Assembly: GCA_027924585.1 (NCBI GenBank) | Contig: BSBM01000602.1 | Span: forward strand, 8,059,501-8,123,500 | Origin: Larix kaempferi | Taxonomy: Eukaryota > Streptophyta > Pinopsida > Pinales > Pinaceae | Direction of reading: 5' to 3' | Length of the DNA stretch: 64,000 nt | Part shown: one piece after another, positions 35,059 to 44,263 of the stretch | Layout of the letters: each line of letters starts with the position of its first letter | Position numbering within the stretch: the first letter of the stretch is position 1 | Program-made: the position numbers and the translations under genes | The notes under the pieces: model-generated | Databases searched by the model: none | What the model was told of the DNA's origin: nothing | Seen by the model: the letters and a program-made list of their open reading frames with translations, nothing else

Positions 35059-35565
35059 CAGCCATCCTCTCCCCGTACTATTCTCCCTGTTGACATTGAT
35101 AGATCTCAACCCTAGGGATTCTTCGACGGGGCCTGTCAAAATAACATTTGTGGGGGAGGAGCTGTTCTTTTTTTATCCCCTGTGCATTTCTTTGTGATGG
35201 CCTTTGGTTTTGGTAGAGGAACCAACAACTGGGATGAAATACTCAGCCTCAAGCTGCTGCTCTCTTTTGCTTTGGAACGCTCTTTACTGAATTTGAATGT
35301 CTTTGGGGATTCATTGAATGTGGTTAACTGGATTAATGGCACCTTTCTCTGCAACAACCGGAGGATTGCCTCTGTTTTGGTTCAAATTCAGAATGCCACT
35401 CTTACTCTGGATACCTTTACTTGCAGGCACATTTATCGTGAGAACAACACAGAGGCGGACGAGGCCTCCAAGGCGGGCCTCACCTTGGGGGTTGGAACTT
35501 GGAAAATTACTGAATCACTGAACGGGCAAGAGCAGGTTTACTATCACCGTCCATTCATTGAATGA
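35059..35565 (+). pseudogene. LINE E RNase H tail of ORF2, separated by stops
   Basis: Same reading frame as ORF2. A further TAG stands at 35113-35115, directly before 'GFFDGACQNN', where plant LINE RNase H domains usually have Trp. RNase H motifs follow: first Asp in 'FFDGAC', 'NWDEILSLKLLL' (Glu), 'LNVFGDSLNVV' (Asp), and 'RENNTEADEASKAG' at the end. Both stops (35056 TGA and 35113 TAG) are each one G-to-A change from TGG. No other disruption separates the domain, so loss is recent and minimal. Confidence 0.88.
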
Positions 35566-35905
35566 ATGGGGATCAGGATCCTTGGTCATTGGCACTGTTT
35601 TCTGTTTTCTAAATGTCATTTCCATGTGGAAGACTGTATTGAACTTAATGCTAAGTTAAACGTTATGTTTTTAGGATTTGAAATTACTGTACTTGTATAT
35701 AGGGCACCATTATAGCATACTCTCCGAGTTTTGTATAAGATGTATCTTCTCACACAGAGAGAGCATCTCAGCTTATTTTGGAAACTTTACTGGACACACT
35801 TTCAGCAGTACTATACTCCACTCTAGATGAGTGAGATGATCAATGTAATTTCGTACTCTTTGGATGAAATGAAATTATGCTTTTTTTTTGAGGAAAAAAA
35901 AAAAA
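35566..35905 (+). other. LINE E 3' UTR and poly(A) tail
   Basis: Noncoding 3' region ending 'ggatgaaatgaaattatgc', a T9 run, 'gagg', and about 13 A residues that abut the target duplication. A T-run followed by 'gagg' and an A tail marks reverse transcription from the RNA 3' end. Confidence 0.85.
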
Positions 35906-35918
35906 AGTACACACCTTG

Positions 35919-37420
35919 AAGATGTGGAAGCATTACCTCATGGGTAACATATTTTAGTTGAAGTTAGATCATCATAGCTTAAAGTACTTGTTTGAACAAC
36001 CCAACTTGAATGCTCATAAAGCTAGATGGATGGAATTCCTAAGAGAAATCAACTTTGAAATTAAGCATATTAAGGGCAAGGAAAATCAAGTTGCAGATGC
36101 ACTAAGTAGAAGAAATCAGTTGATGAAAATTACAACCATTAGTAGTTAGAAAACGAATTTGAAGAGCGGACTATTGGAAGCATTAAATGTTGATAAGTTT
36201 CATCTCCAAATTCAAACAACCTTACAGTCAGATAATGTGCCACTAAAATATATACTTTATGAATTGCAGGAAGATGGAATTATGCTATTTAAAAATAAAA
36301 TATATGTACTTGATAAAGATTATTTGAAGGAAACCATTCTGAAAGAGATGCATAATGTCCCTCATGTAGGGCATCCTGGCTGTCAAAAAACTCTTACAAC
36401 TATAAAGGAGTATTGTTGGTCGAGCATGAAGAAAGAGATAGCAAGGTTCATTGCCAAGTGTCTTAAATGTCAAAGGGTGAAAGCAGAGCGTAAACATATT
36501 GCTGGTCTACTTCACCAATTTCCAATTCCATGATGGAAATGGGATGTAGTAACCATAGACTTTATTACTAAATTACCAAGGACATCGAAGCAACATGAAT
36601 CCATTATGGTGGTGGTCGATAAATTTACAAAATCAATTCATTTTATACTTATCCAGTCAACATTTAAAGCATCAAATATTGAAGAAATTTATATGAAGGA
36701 AGTTTCCAGGTTACATGGGATTCCTAAGGCAATTGTTTCATATTGAGATTCCAAGTTAACACCGAAATTTTGGAAAGGTTTGTTCAAGGAGATTGGAACC
36801 AAACTCAATTTCATCACAACTTATCATCCACAAATAGATGGGTAGACTAAGCATGTTAATCAAGTCATTAAAGATATGTTGAGAATGTATGTAATGGACA
36901 GACCCACCAAATGGGAAGGTTACATATATTTGGTAGAATTTGCCTATAACAATGGATATCAAGCATCATAGAAAATGAGTCCATTTGAAGCATTATATGG
37001 TGGAAGCTATAATGTTCCAGTGAATTGGGATAAACCTGTGGATAGGTTGATAGTTGGACTTGAAATGTTACAGGACATAGAAGATCAGGTGGCCAAAATC
37101 AAACAGAATTTGAAAGTGGCCCAGGACATGCAGAAAAGTTATGTTGATAAAGGAAGAATGTATAGAGAGTTTCAAGTGGGAGACAAAGTATTATTGAAAG
37201 TCAAAAGAAAGAAAATTTCATTGAGTTTTGGAAACTATATGAAGTTGGAAACAAGGTTCTGTGGACCATTTGAGGTCCTAAGTAGAGTTGGACTAGTGGC
37301 ATATGAGCTAGCCCTACCTCCCACTATTAAAACACATAATTATTTTCATGTTTCGTTATTGAAGAAATATGTACATGATTCTAATCATATTCTTGATTGG
37401 TCTGTGATATAAGAAGAACT
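35919..37420 (+). pseudogene. Element C RNase H end, integrase and chromodomain-like tail
   Basis: Resumes element C after LINE E. RNase H end at 35940-36149 ('HHSLKYLFEQPN', 'QVADALSRR'). Integrase zinc finger at 36345-36490 (His-His then 'CLKCQR'). Integrase core at 36540-36960, with stops at the positions of 'WKWDVV', after 'IPKAIVSY' and after 'YHPQIDG'. A 145-codon open stretch runs 36975-37412 ('MSPFEALYGGSYNVPVNW', 'YFHVSLLKKYVHD'). A chromodomain-type remnant 'VQWTHYSYEESTYEMEEAM' is readable at about 37499-37560, past a stop. Confidence 0.9.
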
Positions 37421-37681
37421 ATAGGGGGGAATTCAAGTTTAGCTAGTCTGCATACTAGACAGAAGGATCAACTCAGGAACAGGGCCATAGGATAGGTAAA
37501 GGTCCAATGGACCCATTATAGTTATGAAGAATCCACCTATGAAATGGAAGAAGCTATGCGGGATGAGTACCTGTATCTATTTTGATACTTTGAAAATTTT
37601 GAAATGTGAATATTTTGAACATGAATTTTGAAAAATTACATTTTGGACAATGAAACACAAAGGATTGTGATAAATCTAAGA

Positions 37682-37690
37682 CGGGGGGAA
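37682..37690 (+). other. Element C polypurine tract
   Basis: The purine run 'cggggggaa' directly precedes the 3' LTR start TGTAATACTC at 37691. Confidence 0.85.
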
Positions 37691-37970
37691 TGTAATACTC
37701 CATTTTTTATCCCTGATGTCATTATGTAATTTTTTATTACCTAATGCCTAAAAGGATGAACAAATTATATTTTGAATTATTGATATAAAATACAACTAGC
37801 TATGGTGGGGAAGATGCTAAAGAGAATAGGGGACTATGAATTCACCAATGAGAAAGAAAGGGGGATATAAATATCCTAGGGGGATTACAACATGACCCTA
37901 ACATAACCTTGAGTGCAAAAGTACCTTCATCTTATTTTAATCGTTAATACTTTTTGATTAACTATAATCC
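37691..37970 (+). repeat. Element C 3' LTR, truncated
   Basis: Matches the first 280 bp of the 5' LTR (16800 onward) and then stops matching after 'actataatcc'. The remaining 1.8 kb of LTR is absent, so the right end of C was lost by deletion or recombination. Confidence 0.88.
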
Positions 37971-38549
37971 CGAGTAGGGTGGAGACCATGAAATCAAGAA
38001 TTATTTTCACTATTCACCATTCAAAGAGATTGTGAGACTTGGGACTTTGGGTGCTCATATATTCAATTCTAACCATTGAATTTTTATTCTGTGAGTTGTA
38101 TATGTTGAGGGTCTCTCCCTCTTCAATTTTGCCCATTTTTTTTAGACTAAGGTGTCTTGGGCCTATGGGGATCCTCCAAAAAATATCATCAATTGTCGTG
38201 GATTTCAAGTAACTTTTTTTGCGATGCAGCTGCACAAAACCAATCAATAAGTGTGATGGGTCTCACATATTGAGGAAAATCCTAAGACCATCCATCATAA
38301 TTGTTATAAGAAAAAATGCAATACGGTCACACTTTTTCCCCAAACAGGTGCGATATCTTGTTGCATGTTTTTTTGGGAAAGTTGTGACATCGAGTCACAC
38401 TTTTGGGGGTAAAAAGCATACATTAAATTTTTATTTTTTTGGAAAAAATGTAGCCGCGAGGGTGAGATGGAGGGAGAGGGACTTTCCAATATTTCAAGAA
38501 AAAATTCATAATAGTGCAACCATGTGACATACACTTGCACAATGTAGAC
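37971..38549. other. Unassigned sequence right of element C
   Basis: Sequence with T and A runs, with no gene I recognise. Short frames of 77-102 codons on both strands have unconvincing translations. It may belong to the left end of fragment G1, but no LTR copy supports this. Confidence 0.35.
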
Positions 38550-39340
38550 TTCTCAATTTCCTTGAGAACCCACTAATAAGGGTGGGCATTCTTCCACTAA
38601 TGAAGATCATCAAATACTATGATGTAGAGATAAGATTGCTCATGTTGTAGGGTAATTGCATTGATCTCACCTTAATAGATATGTACTTCATTGCTATCCT
38701 ACCCATGTATTGTGTGGTAGGTGACACTCAACCAATGTTTCCATGAGATGTGGCCATGGAGGACTATGTAGAGGCCCATTGCAACATGGGTTCATCACTA
38801 CATGAATTCTCTATTTCGATGGAGGGAATAGATCTCCTAGAGACCCGTGTAGTGGTAGTAAGATATATTTGAGTACTAGGTTCAAGGGGACCCCATTAGA
38901 TTACTGACAATTAGATAATGATCATCAAGCAAGTACTTGGAAGGACTTATTTTGGATGGGCCCAAATGTTTCTTACAACATTGCGGCACACATTGTCTTA
39001 GTGTAGATGCTCAGGAAGGGATATCTAGTTTGGTGCCTTAGTTTGTGCCTACTTCTTTGAGGAAGTGACTACATTGTGGTCCCATCATGTGATGGAGCCT
39101 TGTATGCAATGGTGGGAATATCTAATGCCGAGGGGTCAAGGCAGTGTCATGGGAAATGCCTTTCATCACAATATATTTAATCAATGGTCCCATCTCCCTC
39201 TGGTCATTAAGGATCACCCCTATGCGAGTATGGCCTACTAAGGGGACCCAGAGCTACCTCAACCACCAAGCTAGGAATAGGGTCTTAAGGGTACATAGGA
39301 TCCCTCTTGGGTGTTGTATAGGAGATGATAACATCAATGT
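38550..39340 (+). pseudogene. Possible decayed gene or antisense element ORF, family uncertain
   Basis: One plus-strand frame gives a protein-like translation over about 260 codons with about a dozen stops, close to the density expected by chance. The most convincing part is a run of about 70 codons without a stop near 39040-39245, with 'FFEEVTTLWSHH', 'MQWWEYLMPRGQGSVMGN' and 'LPLVIKDHPYASMAY'. I do not recognise a catalytic motif. The general look resembles plant mobile domain (PMD/MAIN-like) proteins, which is impression, not evidence. It is antisense to fragment G1; extra antisense ORFs are known in some plant gypsy lineages. It could also be chance. Confidence 0.25.
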
Positions 39341-39599
39341 CTAGGGTAGACTGAACTACCATGTTCTTGGTTTTGCTCCTATACTTATTTTTTCTAGGAG
39401 TTTGAGTGGAAGGGATGAACTCCTTATTAACTAGGCGAGGTGACACATTAGAAGTAACAATCGGTTGGATGGGGGTTAAAAACACTTGAGGAGTCCTAAT
39501 ATAGAACACATTCCCAACCAAGGTTATCCTAATATAGAAGAAAATTTTAATGGTTTCTACTGTGGAACATGAGTATTTCAGAAGTAATGTTGCATTACT

Positions 39600-40250
39600 C
39601 TAAAATACCCTCTTGGGTGGTCAAGGGAGAAGCCCTGAAAAGGTTCCAATTAACATGGCATCTTGGAATATTCTATACCCAAAGCTAGTGAACAAGGGAA
39701 TATAAAGGTTACCCTTGATGGTAAGAAATACATTCTCTTGGTTATAAGAAGAAGACTTGGAAAAGTGGTATGTGAGTTGATCAAATGTAATGACCTTCTC
39801 GTTATGGGGGAACATCATGAGTCAAAATATTTTGGAAGTGGCCACTTTCATATCTCTCTCTCTATATATAGGATGTTGTAGTATGACTGAGCATCTACAA
39901 CTTCAATATATATCGGGAAAATTTCATTTGCGAGTTCTATGGGAACATTCTAGAGGAGGCCTTCCAGTTGGTAATGTTGACCAATATACTCATGTAAATT
40001 CATAAGGGACAGGGTCATTTCGAGGATCCAAGCTTCTTCCAAATATGCATCGGCATGACACATGTGGAGGCACTTCGTCAATAATACTTCGATAGATAAT
40101 CAAATTCTTGATGGAGATAGGAACCTGAAAGGATACTAAAGAATGAATTTGGGGTTCATTTCTATCAAATTCAAACATGATCAAACGAATGTTAGAAGGA
40201 TCAACTACACCTAATGCAATTAGAAGGGTCTTATGTTTCACATGACAATT
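39600..40250 (-). pseudogene. G1 protease region
   Basis: Minus-strand pieces: 39990-40241 ('IKNLIIYRSIIDE' near the expected catalytic Asp), about 39880-39945 ('NVPIELANEIFPIYIEVVDA'), and 39621-39818 ('MMFPHNEKVITFDQLTYH'). Frame changes separate them. The same first piece appears in G2 at 41663-41890, which shows that the two fragments are one family. Confidence 0.75.
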
Positions 40251-40499
40251 CTATAGATATTCCAAGGTAGAAATGGTAGTGGGGGACTAGGCCAAGTCAT
40301 CCATGACACTATAATTATGGGAAGCTTTAGCATTTGGGTTATGGGTTGTGTGATGTAATGGAATATTAAGGACCTTTGGACTAAGACCAAAATTATGTCA
40401 TGTGAAATGTAAAAGTTCTTCTAATCAAGTCGAATCCTTGTCATTGTCAGAATTGTCAGGTTCAACAAGCATACCATATTGATTACATCAATTTTTAAG

Positions 40500-41465
40500 A
40501 TTGACATTAACTGAGGTCATGAAGACATTCTAGAAAGAAGATTCACCAAAATTTGTTGATATAGATGGATGGTTAGAGTGAGGCATCACTAGTTGTGCTA
40601 TGACAAACCCCTATGTGGAAAGGGGTTTTGTAGTAGCATTGGTTACATTGTAGGAGCATGAGTAGGTGGAGTATGGGTTTGATCTTGTGGGTTGTTCACA
40701 ATCTCATACTTGTTAGCCTCATCTGATATCGGAGATCCATTGCAAGGTGCAAACAATGTTGAGTATAAAATCCATAAATTCTAAGAAAGGAACACATATG
40801 GTTAGTCTATAACTAAGGGTTTTACCCTATTGGGTATGTTTGTTTGGATCCTGATTTGTAGGGTTATAATTTCCTCTAGTGTTAGCAGGAGGGTTAGGAG
40901 GTCGGCCTCCACCTTCCTTATTTTGATTATTTCCTTTATTCTTCCCATTATTATTATTCTTGTTGGTATTAGGATGCAAATTTTGATTGTTGGGTGAGGT
41001 TGGTTTGGCATGTTTTGTTAATAATAAACCTACCCTAGTGGAAAAGGGGGAGGTTAAGGAGGTTGTTTGGTTGGAGGTTCGAACGAAGGGCCAAGGAAAT
41101 GTTAATAAGAGTTATGGGCTAGTGGAGCCACATATGTGGTAGAAGCAGCACTGCACATAGGACCATGGACATGGGGGTATGAAGAGGAACTGAGTATGAG
41201 GTACTTTATCCTACATGTGAGGATGAGTGCATAGGGATAGGAGGTAGGAAAAGAATAAGTGGTTGCCCCATATTAGAACACTCACCACTACATGGTATTC
41301 CCATACATATAATTTCCATTTGAAGTTGGCATTTTATTGTATGTACTAGGAGTGGATGTTACTACACCAATCACACAATCCATAGAATAAGAGGACTTCG
41401 ACTGATATTTGTATGATGAGTCATTATGGGGTGCATTTGGGATGATAGAATACATAGATCAAGAT
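40500..41465 (-). pseudogene. G1 gag region
   Basis: Minus strand. It has a Pro-rich stretch near 41060-41260, then an Asn/Lys-rich linker near 40860-41010 ('NKNNNNGKNKGNNQNKEGGG') in one frame. An alternative Ile-rich frame is open for 69 codons over the same bases. The gag core and knuckle are not clear. The call rests on position between LTR fragment and protease and on repetition in G2. Confidence 0.6.
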
Positions 41466-41590
41466 TGTAATACCTCTAATTTTGACTTGGAATGTATGAA
41501 ATGAAATTATATAAATGATGTAAATATGCTAGTATGGATTCCTAGTGTGGTGCTCAAGGCTAAGGCCTGACTAGTGAATGTGTAGGCCTA
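41466..41590 (-). repeat. G1 5' LTR fragment
   Basis: Top strand TGTAATACCTC onward matches the first 110 or so bp of the G2 LTR at 51572, then stops at 41590. From 41591 the sequence is G2 protease DNA ('tgggaacattctag', also found in G1 at about 39940). This is a recombination junction. Confidence 0.8.
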
Positions 41591-42297
41591 TGGGAACATT
41601 CTAGATGAGGTGTTCAAGCTAGGATTGTTTACCATACTCATGTAAAGTCATAAGAGAAAGGGTCATTTTGAGGATCCAAGCTTCTTCCAAATATACATTG
41701 GCATGACACATGTGGAGGCCACTTCGTCATTAATGCATCGATAGATAATCAAATTCTTGGTATAGACATGAACTTGAAAGGCTACTGAAGAAGGCATTTG
41801 GGGTTCATCTATATCCAATTCAAAAATGATAAGATGTGTGTTAGAAGGATCAATTGCATGTAATGCAATTAGAAGAAATATATGTTGCACATGACAATTT
41901 TTTAGAACTTCAAAGGTAGAAATGGAAATGGGAGACTAGGCCAAGTCATCCACGAAACTATAGTTATGGGAAGCATTAGCATTTGGGTTATGGGTTGCAT
42001 GACACAATGGAATATTGGGTACCTTAATAATAAGGCCAACATTATGTCATGTGAAATGTAAAGGTTCTTCTGATGAAGTTGAATCCTTGTCATTGTTGGA
42101 AATGACAAGTTCAACAAGCATACCATATTGATTACATCAATTTTTTAAGACTGATATCAACTCAGGTCATGAAGACATTCTAGAAAGAAGGTTCACCAAA
42201 ATTGGTTGATGTAGATGGATGGTTAGGGTGAGGCATCACCAATTGTGGCATGACAAACCCCTGTGGTGGAAAGGGGTTTTTTTGTACCACTGGTTAC
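41591..42297 (-). pseudogene. G2 protease upstream part
   Basis: Minus strand 41663-41890 reads 'IDEPQMPSSVAFQVHVYTKNL...' in short pieces, with 'NDEVASTCVMPMYIWKKLG', the catalytic region of this protease type. The stretch to 42297 is the preceding linker. It is truncated at 41591. Confidence 0.7.
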
Positions 42298-43046
42298 TGT
42301 TGGAATATTCTCACCATCATTTTTATATTTTGCATGCTTGCATGCATCCAGTCATCATGCATGCATCATCATGCAAATGCATGCATCCAATCATCAGTAT
42401 GGTAGTCTCCCAGCACCTAGTCCTCATTTTTTCATCCCCAGGAGCCTGTTTCTGCTCATTTCTAGCCCTCCTAGCCATATATGTTCCCTTTTTTTCATCA
42501 CTGGAGTACAAGTGCTCCCTCTTCCCCCTATTTAGGAGATTCTTCAGTTAGTTCCTTGATTAGTGGATCCGCTCCTTGATCTAGGGACTAATTACTAGTT
42601 TAACTGATTGAACCACTTAGATAGACCTCCAGAGAGACTAGATCAGCTATACTGACTACTGAAAGCTCCTCACGAGCCCACATTGGAGTCTCTTCCCTAC
42701 ATTTGTGCCACATGCACCAGTTAGACTCAGTTAGACTCATTTGACTGATGTTTGACCACTTGTGACCACTATTACTGATTGGATGATGTCTCCAATGTCA
42801 TCCAAGCCACATATTGAGGAGAATTCGAATGACCTTAGGAGGTGTTCAAATTCATTTGATTGTAATAAGTTATTATTCACTATTCAGAGTGACAGCTCAC
42901 AGCTAATGTATGATACAATAGTTTTTGTCATTTCTTGTGTATGAGTGATTATTGAATCAACATTTCTTCTTCTTCTTTCTGCACTTCTTGAGTGCCTTTT
43001 AGTGAGTTCTTCTACATTTGAGTGATCCTACTTCTAAAATATCACA
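42298..43046 (+). repeat. Element F 5' LTR (749 bp)
   Basis: TGTTGGAATATT to TCACA. The first 100 bp carry five CATGCA motifs. A TATTTA box lies near 42529. It matches 49489-50266 closely, the main difference being the repeat content of the first 110 bp. Confidence 0.93.
42333..42390 (+). promoter_or_regulatory. CATGCA (RY-type) motif cluster in element F U3
   Basis: CATGCA occurs at 42341, 42356, 42360, 42370 and 42380, some overlapping as CATGCATGCAT. In plants this RY motif is bound by B3-domain seed regulators (ABI3, FUS3, LEC2 type). Position at the start of U3 suits an enhancer; function is inference. The other LTR has six copies. Confidence 0.5.
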
Positions 43047-43058
43047 TGGTATCAGAGC
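43047..43058 (+). other. Element F primer binding site
   Basis: Perfect TGGTATCAGAGC directly after the LTR end TCACA, complementary to initiator tRNA-Met. Confidence 0.95.
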
Positions 43059-43299
43059 TGACAACAACTATTTGAATTGCAGCAACAGTAGTTGCAACAA
43101 TTCTTTAAGCAGCTGTCTTTCATTGAGCACCAGAAGCCTCTAGGTTTCCACAACAAATCTTGGTGATATTTCCTTGAATTCACTGGAGCAATCCAGTGAG
43201 GTATATCCAGGTGTGAAGGACCCAGTCACATGTGCTCAGTGTCCTAAGGCAGTGTTCAATTCGAATTGCAGCAGATCTCCATTTCATAATTCTCATTTG

Positions 43300-44250
43300 T
43301 TTTGCAGGACTACCCCCTCTTCAACTTTGAATTCTTCAATATCATGGATCTCAAGTTGAATTCATTCAACCACTTCGAATGGAAGGAAAATATGCACATA
43401 TTCTTGAATTCGAAGAGCCTTTCTAGAGTGGTGAATGGCTCTGCAGTTGAGCCCACTGGGGCAGTAGAGAAATCCAAGTACTTAGACAAGCTTGATGAAG
43501 CAGTAGGACTGCTGCTACTTAGCATTTCTGAAGACCTACACTTTCATGTTATCGATCTAAAGACTCCAAAGGAGGTTTGGGACAAGCTTGAATCTCTCCT
43601 TGGTTAGAAGGATGACTTGAAGGGTCATAAATTAGAAAATGAGCTCATCTCCTTGAGCCCAAATAGTTTCGAAACCATCACTGAGTTTCTCAATAAGTTC
43701 AAAAACTTGATTTCACAGTTGAAAAGTTATGGGATTGAGAAGGAAGAAAAACAACTCATTCTTGCCATTCTGTCGAAGCTAGGCCCTAATTATTCAGTGT
43801 TTGTTTCGACCTTCCAGTCAGCAAAGTTGTCCATTCCAAGATGGAAATTCCCTTCAATTGAATACTTCATCCAATCTCTCACACTTGAGGAGGTGAAGCT
43901 AGTGCACATGGGAGTGATAAAAACCAAATTGGATTCAGCTCTTGCAGCCACTGAGATGAGAAGAGCGAATGGTAAAGGAAAACAAAAAGTTTCTGATAGG
44001 AAGTCGAATGACCAAAAGCAGAAGGAGGCTCCAAACTAGTCAGATGGAGTTTCGAATCCTAAGAAGGACAAGACATCTCAAAATGGAAAATCCAAGTGCA
44101 CATACTGTAACCGAGGATATCACCCTGAGAGCTCATGTATGAAGACGACCATTTATCTCATGGCTTCACTTCTTGAAAAAAATAATCTTCCAGTACTTGC
44201 ATGTGCTATAAAGAAAGAGAGTGAACCATCTGGATCTGAGAAAAAGAGAG
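43300..44250 (+). pseudogene. Element F gag
   Basis: Copia-type gag. Start region near 43344 ('MDLKLNSFNHFEWKENM'). The core is at 43400-43960 ('LDEAVGLLLLSIS', 'TPKEVWDKLESLLG', 'ELISLSPNSFETITEFLNKF'). TAG stops stand at about 43605 and 44037, with the same protein continuing after each. The zinc knuckle at 44097-44138 reads 'CTYCNRGYHPESSC', a correct C-x2-C-x4-H-x4-C. A Lys-rich stretch precedes the knuckle. Confidence 0.9.
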
Positions 44251-44263
44251 ATGCTATGCCCTC

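Larger units (their letters stand above)
29103..35918 (+). mobile_element. Non-LTR retrotransposon (LINE) E, near full length, inserted in C
   Basis: Element at 29116-35905 (about 6.8 kb). It is flanked by a perfect 13-bp target duplication AGTACACACCTTG (29103-29115 and 35906-35918) and ends in a poly(A) of about 13. It has a 5' leader of 310 bp, ORF1 (29426-31429), ORF2 (31429-35058 plus an RNase H tail to 35565), and a 3' UTR. It is visibly richer in G and C than its surroundings. A perfect target duplication, a retained tail and long frames make it the best preserved coding element here. It belongs with plant L1-type LINEs by ORF1 DUF4283 plus CCHC, APE endonuclease, RT, zf-RVT and RNase H. 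Confidence 0.95.
16800..37970 (+). mobile_element. Ty3/gypsy LTR retrotransposon C (split into three by D and E)
   Basis: Plus-strand element. It has a 2087-bp 5' LTR, a tRNA-Met primer site, gag with knuckle, protease, and RT up to 21568. It is interrupted by copia D, continues at 28634-29115 (RT end, RNase H start), is interrupted by LINE E, and continues at 35919-37420 (RNase H end, integrase, chromodomain-like end). A polypurine tract and about 280 bp of 3' LTR follow. Reading across both interruptions restores contiguous domain order, which confirms nesting. The 3' LTR is truncated at about 37970, so no right target duplication can be seen. Many stops; old. Confidence 0.92.
39345..41590 (-). 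mobile_element. Gypsy fragment G1 (gag-protease part)
   Basis: Minus-strand fragment, right to left. It has the last 125 bp of an LTR (41466-41590, matching 51572 onward), an internal start, a gag linker, and a protease. It lacks RT, RNase H and integrase. The family differs from A, B and C: the protease segment has 'NVPIELAN', 'IYIEVVDAQ' and 'MMFPHNEKVITFDQLTYH', the style of non-chromovirus (Tat/Athila-like) gypsy elements. The left end is undefined. Confidence 0.75.
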
